A stretch of 55,615 nucleotides of DNA. Source: PALSA-1006 sp036171275 (GTDB taxonomy: Bacteria; Pseudomonadota; Gammaproteobacteria; Burkholderiales; Gallionellaceae). The notes beneath the pieces are model-generated. The model was not told where the DNA came from, made no database searches, and saw nothing but the letters and a program-made list of their open reading frames with translations. How positions within the stretch are numbered: position 1 is the first letter of the stretch; each line of letters starts with the position of its first letter. Position numbers and translations under genes: made by a program. The stretch lies in the NCBI GenBank assembly GCA_036171275.1, contig JAVHQT010000021.1:1-55615 (forward strand), read 5' to 3'. Positions 9,010-18,042 of this stretch are shown here, one piece after another.

Positions 9010-9702
9010 ATGCGCCGCAGCGAACTTCCTTTTCTCCAGCTCATCGAATTAACTTTGCATTTTGACCAAGGTCATACCGTCGCGCTGAACGACGTTAATT
9101 TGCAGTTTCGGCAAGGCGAATTTGTCGCGCTTACTGGCGCTAGTGGCAGCGGCAAATCGAGCTTACTCAATCTTATTGGCACACTTGAATCACCCACTTC
9201 TGGCGAAATAATTCTAGAAAATCAGTCTTACCAAACGATAAAAGACCGTTCCTGTTTTCGACGCGAAAATTTTGGCTTTATCTTTCAAGCCTTTCATCTA
9301 CTGCCAACCCTAAACGTCCTCGAAAACGTCATGGTAGCAACCCTAGGCACAGCAGGCGCGACCAGCGAAAAACAAGCGCAAGCAGAATCTTGGCTGACGC
9401 AGCTCGGATTAAATCAGCGCCTACAACATTTTCCCAACACACTTTCTGGCGGCGAAAGACAACGCGTGGCAATTGCCCGCGCCTTAATCAATCAGCCTAA
9501 AATAATCTTGGCGGACGAACCCACAGGTAGTCTAGACAGTAAAAATACAAACCAAGTGCTTGATTTATTGGAAAATGTTGTTCGTAAATTAGGCATGACA
9601 CTCATCATGGTTACGCACGATTCCAGCGTTTCCGCGCGCGCCGATCGGCTGATTTTTATGCGTGATGGGCGAATCGAAACTGACAGTGCTCCCCAGCGAT
9701 GA
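9010..9702 (+). CDS. ABC transporter ATP-binding protein (LolD/MacB type)
   Basis: A 230-aa ATPase of the type that energises FtsX-family permeases. It carries Walker A GASGSGKSS near residue 42, the Q-loop in FGFIFQAFHLLP, the signature LSGGERQRVAIARAL, Walker B IILADEPTGSLDS and the switch histidine in MVTHD. No good Shine-Dalgarno precedes the ATG 4 nt after yceI, so it probably depends on coupling. Its stop overlaps the permease start (ATGA). Adjacency to a LolA-like protein suggests lipid or lipoprotein extraction from the inner membrane rather than drug efflux. Confidence 0.9.
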   Translation: MRRSELPFLQLIELTLHFDQGHTVALNDVNLQFRQGEFVALTGASGSGKSSLLNLIGTLESPTSGEIILENQSYQTIKDRSCFRRENFGFIFQAFHLLPTLNVLENVMVATLGTAGATSEKQAQAESWLTQLGLNQRLQHFPNTLSGGERQRVAIARALINQPKIILADEPTGSLDSKNTNQVLDLLENVVRKLGMTLIMVTHDSSVSARADRLIFMRDGRIETDSAPQR

Positions 9703-10826
9703 CCTTACTTCAATTTGCCCTGAAAAATCTGTATCGTCGCCCGGCGCGTAGCGTTTTAACCCTGGCTGCGATTGCGCTTGGCACGGCAGCAGTAGTCGCC
9801 TTAACCAGTATCGCGTGGGGCTTTGAAGCCAGCTGGCAAAAAGCCAATGATGCGCGCGGCACGGACTTAATCGTCACCCGCAGTAGCAGCGAAAACACCC
9901 TGCCATCGCCCTTTTTAGCGGCCAAAATTCAACCCGCTTTAGCGAACTTTCCACATGTAAATCAGGTGGTTGGCCTATTAAGTGAAATGTTAACCGTCAG
10001 CGAAAATTCCCCTCCCACTTTTGTTTTTGGCTGGGTTTACGCCAGCTATTTGTGGGAACATTTAAAAATAGTAGCAGGGCGTTTGCCGGCCAACGATAGT
10101 GAAGCAACGGTGATTATGGGTACGTTGGCGGCGCAAATGCTGCACAAAAAACCCGGTGACGTGCTGAAAATCGAAAACCAAGATTTCCAAATTGTCGGCA
10201 TTTTTGAAAGCGCCGCCATGGTTGAAAATGGCGCAGTGATTATGACGCTATCGCAAGCGCAACGGATCACCGACAAACCTGGCAAGGTCAATGTTCTTAA
10301 TCTCAAACTTGCGGCCAACACCAGCGAAGCGGAGCTTGCGCAACTCAAAGAACAAGTGCGACAAACACTGCCTGGGTTTATCGCCATGACTTCAGGCGAA
10401 TTGGTCAGCCAAAATACCATTGTCCGCATTTCAAAAGCCATGAGTCAAGCCACGATTTTAATTGCCAGCTTGGTAGGCGCGTTAGTGGTTTTTAATACCA
10501 TGCTGATGAGCATCAACGAACGCACTCGCGAAATCGGTATTTTGCTCGCGTTGGGATGGCAGCGTAACACATTGATTAAATTGATTATTTTAGAGTCTAT
10601 ATTGTTATCCCTGCTTGGCGGACTGATCGGCATTCTGCTCGGCACCAGTCTGACAGTTGGGCTGGAACATTTGGAATTGATGCGCGGCAAAATTGATGCC
10701 GTTTTTTCCATTCCATTCTTTTTTCTCGTGCTGGGTTTATCGCTTTTTGTCGGCATGGCAGGCGGACTTTACCCTGCACTCAAAGCCGCTGGTTTACACC
10801 CCGCCAACGCGCTGAGTCACGAATGA
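9699..10826 (+). CDS. FtsX-like ABC permease
   Basis: A 375-aa permease with MacB/LolC topology. It has one N-terminal membrane helix (about residues 18-40), a large periplasmic domain (about 45-240), and three C-terminal helices (about 248-272, 295-325 and 335-360), the last part being the FtsX domain (MSINERTREIGILLALGW). It overlaps the ATPase gene by 4 nt and the LolA-like gene by 4 nt. A single permease suggests a homodimer rather than a LolC/LolE heterodimer. Confidence 0.88.
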   Translation: MTLLQFALKNLYRRPARSVLTLAAIALGTAAVVALTSIAWGFEASWQKANDARGTDLIVTRSSSENTLPSPFLAAKIQPALANFPHVNQVVGLLSEMLTVSENSPPTFVFGWVYASYLWEHLKIVAGRLPANDSEATVIMGTLAAQMLHKKPGDVLKIENQDFQIVGIFESAAMVENGAVIMTLSQAQRITDKPGKVNVLNLKLAANTSEAELAQLKEQVRQTLPGFIAMTSGELVSQNTIVRISKAMSQATILIASLVGALVVFNTMLMSINERTREIGILLALGWQRNTLIKLIILESILLSLLGGLIGILLGTSLTVGLEHLELMRGKIDAVFSIPFFFLVLGLSLFVGMAGGLYPALKAAGLHPANALSHE

Positions 10827-11578
10827 AAACGGTTCTGTTGTTGCTCATTTTTTACACGCATAACGCATTTTCAGCCGTACTCAATGGCGACGACATTGCC
10901 AAAAATTTACGCGAAAACCAATATAGTAGTGGCTTTCAAGCGCGTTTTAATGTTTTGCATCGCAATCAAAAAGGGGTGACCTCTGCGCCAATGCAACTGA
11001 TCCTGATCGGACAAGTGAACGCCCTACAGCGTCGTTTTCTGCTGCGCAGCGTATCGGCAAACACACTCAACCCCACCCAAATCTTGATTGAGCAAACAGA
11101 AAACACCCCCCCAAAAATTTTGCAGCTCAACGCAACCAATGCAACACCTTCGACACTGCCACCGCACGTACCACTTTTGGAATCGGCACTGCAAGCCATC
11201 GATTTACTCAGTCCTTGGTGGTCTTGGCAACAGTCGCTAGGCGCTAGCGCAATCATTCAAGGGAAAAAATGCCAAATTTTGCACTCAGTCGACCCTTCTA
11301 CACAGCAAAATTTGCGCTACCATCGAGCTGAAAGCTGCATCGACCTACAACACAACTTGGCGCTCAAAATTCAAATTTTTAATGCCGATAATATCGAAGT
11401 GCGCCGGTTTGAAGTCCTGAAAACCTGGCCAAAAAGCAGCGGCAACGGCTATCTCGCCAAAAAATTTCGCCTGACTACAGCAACTCGAGAAGTGACCGAA
11501 TTTGAAATTTATTCTGGCGATGAGGAATATCAAATCAACGACCAGACCTTTGCCGCACTTAAATTTGACCGGCAATAA
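10823..11578 (+). CDS. LolA-like periplasmic lipoprotein-sorting protein
   Basis: A 251-aa exported protein (signal peptide about 1-17, ending in NAFSA). Its pattern fits the LolA/LolB-superfamily outer-membrane lipoprotein-sorting group often encoded with FtsX-type ABC transporters: an ARFNVLHRNQKG start, a central LLSPWWSW segment, and a late TTATREVTEFEIYSGDEEY strand. It is the last gene of the operon with 4-nt overlaps. It is not the canonical LolA of the Lol system. Substrate is unknown; lipid or lipoprotein transfer is inference from family and context. Confidence 0.75.
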   Translation: MKTVLLLLIFYTHNAFSAVLNGDDIAKNLRENQYSSGFQARFNVLHRNQKGVTSAPMQLILIGQVNALQRRFLLRSVSANTLNPTQILIEQTENTPPKILQLNATNATPSTLPPHVPLLESALQAIDLLSPWWSWQQSLGASAIIQGKKCQILHSVDPSTQQNLRYHRAESCIDLQHNLALKIQIFNADNIEVRRFEVLKTWPKSSGNGYLAKKFRLTTATREVTEFEIYSGDEEYQINDQTFAALKFDRQ

Positions 11579-11648
11579 AGCCCGCGCCTGCTAACCGAAA
11601 TACGTCAACGGCCTAAAGTCCACGCTTTCAAATCAAAAAGGATTTTGA

Positions 11649-12401
11649 ATGAAAAATCTCACTCAACAATTTTCGATAGACGAACTTCCCGTCAATTGGT
11701 GCAATGATGATCCCGTGACCAGTAGCATCATGGAAGCAGTGAGTTTTGCCACTCCTGTTCTAGAAAACTACTTTATTCGCACCGTCATCGATGGCATCCG
11801 CAGCCCACAATCGACCGAACTAGAGAATCGTTGCCATGGTTTTATTCACGAAGAATCGACTCATTCCAGAATGCACAAACACTTTAATTCCTTATTAATC
11901 AAGCGCTTACAATCAACTCCACCCAGCCTTGGCATGATTGAAGCCTTGCTCAATCGCGCCAGCAAAAGCTTACCGCTTATACAACGCATCGAGTTAGCAG
12001 CAGTGCTGGAGCACTTTGCCACGGTCATTTCCAAACGCTATCTCCAGCAAGAAAAAACACTGCATTTTTCCTCGCCCTTTCCGCAGCAACTTTTTTTACT
12101 GCACGCAGAAGAAGAAATTGGACATCGTTCTGTCGTATTTGATTTATTGCAGTCGCATGGCCATCGCAGCTCACTGAAGCGCTTACTGACCTTAAGCGGG
12201 GCGCTCTGCGCCGTGGCGGCGTATGTTGGTCTCACTGTTCCGTGGATTTTGCATCAAAAATTAGACCGTCAATTAAGCGTAATGCTGAAAAAATTAGCAC
12301 GGTTTGTGATCATTAATTTCTTGAATACCGTCAAAAATAGCCCGTTCATTGAGGTTTTTTCTTTCGTCAATCGAGACTTTCATCCCGATCGTTTGGCTTA
12401 G
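11649..12401 (+). CDS. Predicted metal-dependent hydrolase (ferritin-like, PF10118 type)
   Basis: A 250-aa protein. Its helices carry E/H metal-ligand clusters: HEESTHSRMH near residue 75, EHFATV near residue 122 and HAEEEIGHR near residue 153. Together they suggest a ferritin-like di-metal four-helix fold of the group annotated as predicted metal-dependent hydrolase. A hydrophobic segment near 185-205 (LSGALCAVAAYVGLTVPWIL) may anchor it in the membrane. An AAAGGA Shine-Dalgarno precedes the ATG. The stop codon overlaps the first bases of a palindromic repeat. The physiological reaction is unknown. Confidence 0.75.
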   Translation: MKNLTQQFSIDELPVNWCNDDPVTSSIMEAVSFATPVLENYFIRTVIDGIRSPQSTELENRCHGFIHEESTHSRMHKHFNSLLIKRLQSTPPSLGMIEALLNRASKSLPLIQRIELAAVLEHFATVISKRYLQQEKTLHFSSPFPQQLFLLHAEEEIGHRSVVFDLLQSHGHRSSLKRLLTLSGALCAVAAYVGLTVPWILHQKLDRQLSVMLKKLARFVIINFLNTVKNSPFIEVFSFVNRDFHPDRLA

Positions 12402-12675
12402 GGATGCATTGCTTAAAGCAACCGTTCCCGCTATACCCTTCGATAAAATCAGATCGGCCCTGCCGATGTAGATTTTATGAGACATTCCCCGCTGAAATCA
12501 TTGCGTTCAGGAATCTTGCAAGCAGCTAAATCACATTTATTCGGTTATGGTTGGACAAGGTTCTTCCTAAGCTAATCAAAGGGCTGTGCGTAGGCTGCTG
12601 GGGTTTTAGCGCTTTGCAGCCAATGCCTAACCCTTGCGGGTGCACGCCAAACGGAATCAATCTGTGCTTTCTTAA
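12398..12675. repeat. Palindromic MITE/REP-like element, copy 2 (degenerate)
   Basis: It starts at the stop codon of the metal-hydrolase gene with TTAGGGATGCATTGCTTAAA and ends with an inverted relative (…GTGCTTTCTTAA at 12675). The GGTTATGGTTGGACAAGG segment at about 12543-12560 matches the GTTATGGTTCGACAGGG block of the copy at 54049. The copy is strongly diverged. It fills the spacer to bioB. Confidence 0.5.
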
Positions 12676-12686
12676 AAACGGCTGAT

Positions 12687-13685
12687 TCAAGACTTATCTG
12701 CAAACGGATACATCCCCAATTTATTCATCAAGGCACGGTCGCGTTCCACTTCAGGATTGCCGGTGGTCAACAGCTGTTCGCCGTAAAAAATCGAGTTCGC
12801 GCCCGCCAAAAAACACAAAGCTTGCACGGCATCGGACATTTGCTGTCTCCCCGCTGATAACCGCACCCGCGCCGTCGGCATCGTGATACGCGCCACGGCG
12901 ATGGTGCGAACAAAGTCCAGCGGGTCGAGGTCAGACTGATTGGCCAGCGGCGTGCCTTCTACCTTGACGAGATTGTTAATCGGTACGCTTTCAGGGTAGG
13001 GATTCAGATTGGCCAACTGAGCAATCAGTCCGGCGCGCTGAGTTAAATTTTCGCCCATGCCGACAATGCCACCGCTGCACACGTGCATTCCAGCTTTGCG
13101 CACCCGATCCAATGTATCCAGCCGGTCTTGATAATCGCGCGTGCTGATAATGTCACCATAAAATTCCGGCGATGTATCCAAATTGTGATTGTAGTAATCA
13201 AGCCCGGCGGCGCGCAGTTGCTCAGTTTGCTGATCGTTCAACATCCCAAGCGTGGCACAGGTTTCCATGCCCAGCCCGCGCACCGCTTTAACCATCTCCA
13301 CCACGCTTGCCATGTCTTCCGCTGACGGTTCGCGCCACGCCGCGCCCATACAAAAACGGTCTGCGCCCGCTTCTTGAGCTGCTTTTGCTGCGATAAGCAC
13401 TTCAGCGACATCCAGCATTTTGCGATTTTCCACACCGGCGTTATGAAAAGCAGATTGCGGACAATAACCACAATCTTCTGAACATCCACCGGTTTTAATC
13501 GACAGCAAAGTCGAAAGTTGCACCGCATTCGGGTCGAAATATTGCCGATGAATTTGCTGCGCTTGATACAGCAAATCAGCAAAGGGCAGCTTAAATAAGG
13601 CTTCAATTTGTGCCACTGTCCAACGGTGTGGTTGCGGATTGGCTTCAGCGAGCGGGCGATACAGCTTTACAGTTTGCAAGGTCAT
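12687..13685 (-). CDS. bioB: Biotin synthase
   Basis: Radical-SAM enzyme that inserts sulfur into dethiobiotin to make biotin. The 4Fe-4S/SAM motif is C68-x3-C72-x2-C75 (GGCSEDCGYCPQS). The 2Fe-2S region is also conserved (CMGAAWREP, CATLGML, GLDYYNHNLDTSPEFY, RLSAGRQQM). At 332 aa it is full length. No other bio gene is in the window: bioF, bioH, bioC and bioD must lie elsewhere. It is divergent from comF, an arrangement that also occurs in other gammaproteobacteria. Confidence 0.97.
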   Translation of the reverse strand: MTLQTVKLYRPLAEANPQPHRWTVAQIEALFKLPFADLLYQAQQIHRQYFDPNAVQLSTLLSIKTGGCSEDCGYCPQSAFHNAGVENRKMLDVAEVLIAAKAAQEAGADRFCMGAAWREPSAEDMASVVEMVKAVRGLGMETCATLGMLNDQQTEQLRAAGLDYYNHNLDTSPEFYGDIISTRDYQDRLDTLDRVRKAGMHVCSGGIVGMGENLTQRAGLIAQLANLNPYPESVPINNLVKVEGTPLANQSDLDPLDFVRTIAVARITMPTARVRLSAGRQQMSDAVQALCFLAGANSIFYGEQLLTTGNPEVERDRALMNKLGMYPFADKS

Positions 13686-13872
13686 GTCAGAATAGGCGAA
13701 AAATTAAACGATGCGCATCTTCAATTAAACCGGCCACCCTGTCAATTTTGCAGCACTCATTTTTATCTTTTCTTCAGTGAATTCAGAAAACCCGTCTCAC
13801 AATTTGGCGCAAAAAAAAGAACCGCTTAAGCTGAGCAGGTCTAAGCACGCAACGAGCGGCGCGCACAATTTT

Positions 13873-14559
13873 ATGGCGCAGGATTTACTAGCCTGGGTTA
13901 AGCGACTTTTGCCGACGCAACCTTGCTTATTGTGCGGTGCATCCAGTCAAGCGGGTGTCTGGTGTGAGAATTGCAATGCCGATTTGCCCCGCATCATCAG
14001 TCCGCGCTGCCCGATATGCGCCCTGCCCTCGCCCAACGGACAGATTTGCGGTCATTGCCTAAAAAATCCGCCGCCGGTCGATTTTACCGTTGCAGCGTTT
14101 GATTATGCCTTTCCAATCAATAGGTTAATACAAACGTTCAAATACGCGCAACACCTCGCACTAGCACAAAAATTAGCTGACGCACTGGACCAGCGCTTAA
14201 TCAAGTTGCCCAATGCCATTATTCCCATGCCGTTACACCCGTTACGATTGCAAGACCGAGGCTTTAATCAATCCCTGCTGCTGGCACAACGCATCGCTCA
14301 AAACCGGAATATTCCGCTGCTCAAAAATGCGGCACAGCGCATTCGCCACACCCCACCACAATCCACTTTGGACTGGAAAGCGCGCAGCAAAAACCTGCGC
14401 CAAGCCTTTAAGTGCGATGCAGATTTAACCGGAAAACACATCGCCATCGTCGATGATGTCATGACGAGTGGCGCATCGATTAGCGAACTGGCGCTTTGTT
14501 TACGCCAAGCGGGTGCGCGCACAATCAGCGCGTGGATTATTGCCAGAACCCCCAAATAG
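13873..14559 (+). CDS. comF: ComF family phosphoribosyltransferase-like protein
   Basis: ComF/GntX proteins are needed for DNA uptake in competent species; the enzymatic reaction is unclear. The N-terminal part has a double zinc finger (CLLCG, CENC, CPIC, CGHC). The C-terminal part is a type I phosphoribosyltransferase fold with the PRPP loop IAIVDDVMTSGAS and the RGFNQSLLLA segment. The frame is open back to a GTG at 13777. I chose the ATG at 13873 (MAQDLLAWVKRLLP) because homologues begin about 15 residues before the first zinc finger. Neither start has a good Shine-Dalgarno. With pilC and pilD it hints at natural transformation. Confidence 0.85.
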   Translation: MAQDLLAWVKRLLPTQPCLLCGASSQAGVWCENCNADLPRIISPRCPICALPSPNGQICGHCLKNPPPVDFTVAAFDYAFPINRLIQTFKYAQHLALAQKLADALDQRLIKLPNAIIPMPLHPLRLQDRGFNQSLLLAQRIAQNRNIPLLKNAAQRIRHTPPQSTLDWKARSKNLRQAFKCDADLTGKHIAIVDDVMTSGASISELALCLRQAGARTISAWIIARTPK

Positions 14560-14599
14560 CCAAACACAGCAAATGCATCAAGCCAGGGCAGATTATAAC

Positions 14600-14620
14600 G
14601 TAAGTATATGATTATTAAGT
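14600..14620 (+). repeat. Short dispersed motif, copy at 14.6 kb (partial)
   Basis: TAAGTATATGATTAT here is identical over 15 bases to the minus-strand copy at 39995-40027. The right half diverges (TAAGTGTTT). It lies downstream of comF. Confidence 0.5.
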
Positions 14621-14964
14621 GTTTTTTTGCTAAATTTTACCCGCAGTGTTAACGCGCCGTCTGATCTTTGATTCCATTATCCTCGTTAATTTTGAACGCA
14701 ATTACCCTGTTAAATAATGACTCAAGCATGAAAAGCTGTTTTTAAAGCAAGTCAAAAACACTTTTTTCGCACACGATTGCAATTGATTCATCGCGTGACT
14801 TATCCAGTTCCTCACGTTAAATAAGAGGAGGATTCAACCCTGAAGTGCAACTTTTTTTTAGTGAATTTAAGTGCTGAGCTGCGTGACTATCCGCGACACC
14901 TAAACCGTTGCTTGACCCAATGCATTCACACGCACGGAGCGTTAAACAGCTTTTTCAAGATTCA

Positions 14965-15002
14965 AATGTCAAATTGACATTCCAAACCTGCTTGGTTACT
15001 AT
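14965..15002 (+). promoter_or_regulatory. Promoter with palindromic operator for the HyfB-I-like operon
   Basis: TTGACA at 14974-14979, a 17-nt spacer and TACTAT at 14997-15002 form an almost perfect sigma-70 promoter. A 17-bp palindrome, AATGTCAAATTGACATT (14965-14981, single central base), overlaps the -35 box, where a repressor would block polymerase. Transcription would start near 15009, about 60 nt before the first ATG. The regulator is not identified. Confidence 0.7.
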
Positions 15003-15069
15003 CAAACCATGCTTAACCTTCTACTCATTCATTCCCTGCCCGCTCCCACCCCCAAAGTTGCCAACCTAA

Positions 15070-17079
15070 ATGAATAGTGTCGACATTTTACCGATGGATA
15101 TTGCGGCTGCGCTTGTCCAGATTTGGCTGATTCTGGGGTTAGCTGGTCTCGCCTTACAAGCCACCCCCAATTCCATCACCCGCTTTATTTTCCCTTGCAG
15201 CGCCATCGTTTCCCTTGCATTTGCTGGCATTGGTCTATGGGGTTTAAGCGCAAACCCCAGCGTGATGGTATTGCCGCTGGGTTTACCAGACCTGCCCTTT
15301 CATCTACGACTGGATGCCTTATCTGCTTTTTTTCTATTGCTACTCGGCGTTGTTTCCTTTGGTGTAACGCTTTTTAGTTGTGATTATTTCCGCTCATTTA
15401 ATGGCGCATCGCTGGCTTTACTCAATCTTGAATACCACTTATTTCTCACGGGGATGGCGTTAGTTTTATTGGCGGATGATGCCTATTTGTTCATGGTGGC
15501 ATGGGAATTGATGGCGCTTTCCTCTTATTTTTTAGTCACCACCGATCACCAGTTTGCCGAAATTCGCTGGGCTGGCTTTCTTTATTTGCTGATTGCGCAC
15601 GTGGGCGCAATGGCGATTTTGCTCTGCTTTGGGGTACTGCAAGGCGGACATAATTTGCACGGTTATACCTTTGATGCCATGCGCCAAATCGAACTTTCCC
15701 CTTTCTGGGCTTCCACCGCATTTCTATTGGCACTCTTTGGATTCGGCGCTAAAGCGGGAGTTTTGCCGCTCCATGTTTGGCTACCGGAAGCCCACCCCGC
15801 CGCGCCTTCACCCGTTTCCGCACTAATGAGTGCGGTCATGCTCAAAACCGCTATTTATGGTTTATTGCGCGTCACCTTTGATCTACTCCCCACGCAGTTT
15901 TGGTGGTGGGGCGTGTTCACATTGATTCTCGGTTTACTTACTGCGGTTTATGCCGTGATGTTTGCAGCGGTGCAAGCAGACATGAAGCGCTTACTAGCTT
16001 ATTCCTCAATCGAAAATATCGGCTTACTCCTGACCGGTATCGGACTAACGATTATTTTCCAATCCTATGGCAAAAGCGCACTGGCTGCGCTGGCGTTAAC
16101 CGCCACGCTCTATCACGCGATGAATCATGCCTGCTTCAAAAGCCTGCTATTTATTGGCACTGGCTGCATATTGCACGCTACTGGCGAGCGCAATATGGGG
16201 CGACTGGGCGGACTGATTCATCAAATGCCTTGGGCTTCCGCGCTGATGCTGGTTGGCGTTCTAGCAATCGCCGGGTTGCCGCCGCTGAATGGTTTTGTCT
16301 CAGAATGGCTACTGTTACAAGCCTTTTTACTCTCGCCCGGCTTGCCCAATAACTATATCAATATGTTAGTTCCGGTAGCGGCTGCAGTGATTGCCCTAGC
16401 CGCCGCGTTGGCAGCTTACGTCATGGTCAAATTTTACGGGGTGATTTTCTTAGGGCAACGCCGAGAACCTGGCTTAGAACACGCGCACGATGCCAACGCT
16501 TGGGAACGCGCAGGGATGTCATGGCTCGCCTTTACTTGCATTTTCTTAGGTTTTTTCCCAGTTTTAATCGTGCAACATATTGATTTTATTAGCAATTATT
16601 TATTAGGCACATCGCTAGGCAACGCAACTGACAATTGGCTATTTTTATCCCCAGTCGATACCGGACGAGCCAGTTATAGCCCACTGTACTTTTTACTTGC
16701 CTTCTGCTGCGTCATGCTGATCACTTTAGGTATCGTCCATCATTTTTATCAGCGCCGCACCCGACGCGTCCCCGCTTGGGATTGCGGTTTTCCAGCCCAG
16801 ACAGCGCGAATGCAAGATACAGCAGAAGGTTTTGGGCAACCGATTCGTCGCATTTTTGAACCTTTTTTCAAGATTGAAAGCATCCTTCCGACGGCATTTG
16901 ATACTCAGCCCAAATACCAAGGGCGCAGCGATGATCGTTTGTGGTTTTTCATTTATTTGCCACTTAAACAACTGATTGAAAAATTGTCGAGCTGGGCGTC
17001 CTTATTGCAACATGGGCGCATTCACCTCTATCTGACTTACACCTTTCTCACTTTAATTGTGCTGCTAATTTTCGTCTGA
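15070..17079 (+). CDS. HyfB-like proton-pumping membrane subunit
   Basis: Antiporter-type subunit of the NuoL/M/N-MrpD family, closest in layout to HyfB/HycC. The 669-aa protein has about 16 hydrophobic segments. It has the conserved TM5 glutamate (E145 in VAWELMALSSYF), the lysine K228 in FGAKAGVLPLHVWLPEAH, and the AAPSPVSALMSAVMLKTAIYG loop that marks active proton channels. The C-terminal extension (residues about 560-669) ends in another hydrophobic segment, as in HyfB. It is the first gene of the six-gene operon, has no strong Shine-Dalgarno, and its stop overlaps the next start (TGATGA). It is probably one of two proton-translocating subunits. Confidence 0.88.
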   Translation: MNSVDILPMDIAAALVQIWLILGLAGLALQATPNSITRFIFPCSAIVSLAFAGIGLWGLSANPSVMVLPLGLPDLPFHLRLDALSAFFLLLLGVVSFGVTLFSCDYFRSFNGASLALLNLEYHLFLTGMALVLLADDAYLFMVAWELMALSSYFLVTTDHQFAEIRWAGFLYLLIAHVGAMAILLCFGVLQGGHNLHGYTFDAMRQIELSPFWASTAFLLALFGFGAKAGVLPLHVWLPEAHPAAPSPVSALMSAVMLKTAIYGLLRVTFDLLPTQFWWWGVFTLILGLLTAVYAVMFAAVQADMKRLLAYSSIENIGLLLTGIGLTIIFQSYGKSALAALALTATLYHAMNHACFKSLLFIGTGCILHATGERNMGRLGGLIHQMPWASALMLVGVLAIAGLPPLNGFVSEWLLLQAFLLSPGLPNNYINMLVPVAAAVIALAAALAAYVMVKFYGVIFLGQRREPGLEHAHDANAWERAGMSWLAFTCIFLGFFPVLIVQHIDFISNYLLGTSLGNATDNWLFLSPVDTGRASYSPLYFLLAFCCVMLITLGIVHHFYQRRTRRVPAWDCGFPAQTARMQDTAEGFGQPIRRIFEPFFKIESILPTAFDTQPKYQGRSDDRLWFFIYLPLKQLIEKLSSWASLLQHGRIHLYLTYTFLTLIVLLIFV

Positions 17080-18038
17080 TGATCACCCTGAACTCAATCT
17101 TGGCTGGAATTTTTCAACTTGCACAGTTGCTACTGGTGGTATTGCTTGCACCGATGCTGAGCGGCTGGGTCAACCAATGCCAAGCATGGCTGCAAAATCG
17201 CTCAGGGGCAGGCGTGCTGCAACCCTATCGCGTACTGCATAAGCTCTTTAAAAAAGAAGCGCTAATCGCACATAATGCTTCTTGGGTATTTAGAATTACC
17301 CCGTATATCGTGTTCGGTTGTATGTGGCTTGCAGCCGCTATTATTCCCATCATCGCGGTCGATTTGCCGTTTTCACAGGCCGCCGACGTCATCGCCTTGG
17401 TGGGCGTTTTTGCTTTAGCACGGATGTTTATTGCGTTGGCAGCAATGGATATCGGCACCGCCTTCGGCTCAATGGGCGCACGACGCGAGATGCTAGTGTC
17501 CTTTTTAGCCGAGCCGGCTTTACTGATGGTATTGTTTACCGCATCCATGATCAGCCACTCAACACAGTTACCCAGAATTGTCGATGCCTTGGCGCACCAT
17601 CAATTTATTCTTTATCCCAGCCTCGCATTTGCCGCGCTGGCTTTTATCATTGTTTTACTGGCCGAAAATGCCCGCATTCCCGTTGACAATCCGAATACTC
17701 ACCTCGAACTCACCATGATTCACGAGGCAATGATTTTAGAATACTCGGCACGCCATCTTGCGCTTATAGAATGGGCAAGTAGCTTAAAATTATTTGCCTA
17801 CTTTTCGCTTGGCATTGCCCTATTTTTCCCTCACGGTGTGGCAGCCATTGGCCATTGGGAACAATTGCCGCTCGCCATTTTGCTACTGTTGCTGAAGTTA
17901 TTATTGGCGGGGGCCGGCTTGGCTTTATTAGAAGTTTTGATGGCAAAAATGCGCATTTTTCGGATGCCCGAATTTTTAGGTACCGCTTTTTTACTGGCAG
18001 TTCTTGGTTTATTGATTCATTTTTTACTTGGCGCATAA
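17079..18038 (+). CDS. HyfC/HycD-like membrane subunit (NuoH family)
   Basis: A 319-aa membrane protein homologous to NuoH, the subunit that joins the hydrophilic arm to the membrane arm and lines the quinone-like chamber. It has eight or so helices. The conserved RIPVDNPNTHLELTMIHEAM segment near residue 205 and GSMGARREMLVSFLAEPALL near residue 130 are group-4-hydrogenase versions of the NuoH loops. It overlaps the HyfB-like stop and is followed by the HyfE-like gene after 4 nt. Confidence 0.88.
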   Translation: MITLNSILAGIFQLAQLLLVVLLAPMLSGWVNQCQAWLQNRSGAGVLQPYRVLHKLFKKEALIAHNASWVFRITPYIVFGCMWLAAAIIPIIAVDLPFSQAADVIALVGVFALARMFIALAAMDIGTAFGSMGARREMLVSFLAEPALLMVLFTASMISHSTQLPRIVDALAHHQFILYPSLAFAALAFIIVLLAENARIPVDNPNTHLELTMIHEAMILEYSARHLALIEWASSLKLFAYFSLGIALFFPHGVAAIGHWEQLPLAILLLLLKLLLAGAGLALLEVLMAKMRIFRMPEFLGTAFLLAVLGLLIHFLLGA

Positions 18039-18042
18039 AAAG

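Larger units (their letters stand above)
14560..15069. other. 510-bp intergenic region upstream of the hydrogenase-like operon
   Basis: Contains a short-repeat copy (14600-14620), an orphan AGGAGG at 14825-14830 and the operon promoter with palindrome (14965-15002). The AGGAGG is followed 8 nt later by a CTG opening a frame of about 43 codons that ends at a TGA just inside the palindrome; the peptide is unrecognised. The rest shows no convincing gene. Confidence 0.5.

Noticed and set aside
14766..14786. Possible sigma-54 (-24/-12) promoter upstream of the hydrogenase-like operon (CGCAC..TTGCA)
   Set aside because: The GG of the -24 element is missing and spacing is one base short; a near-perfect sigma-70 promoter lies closer to the gene.
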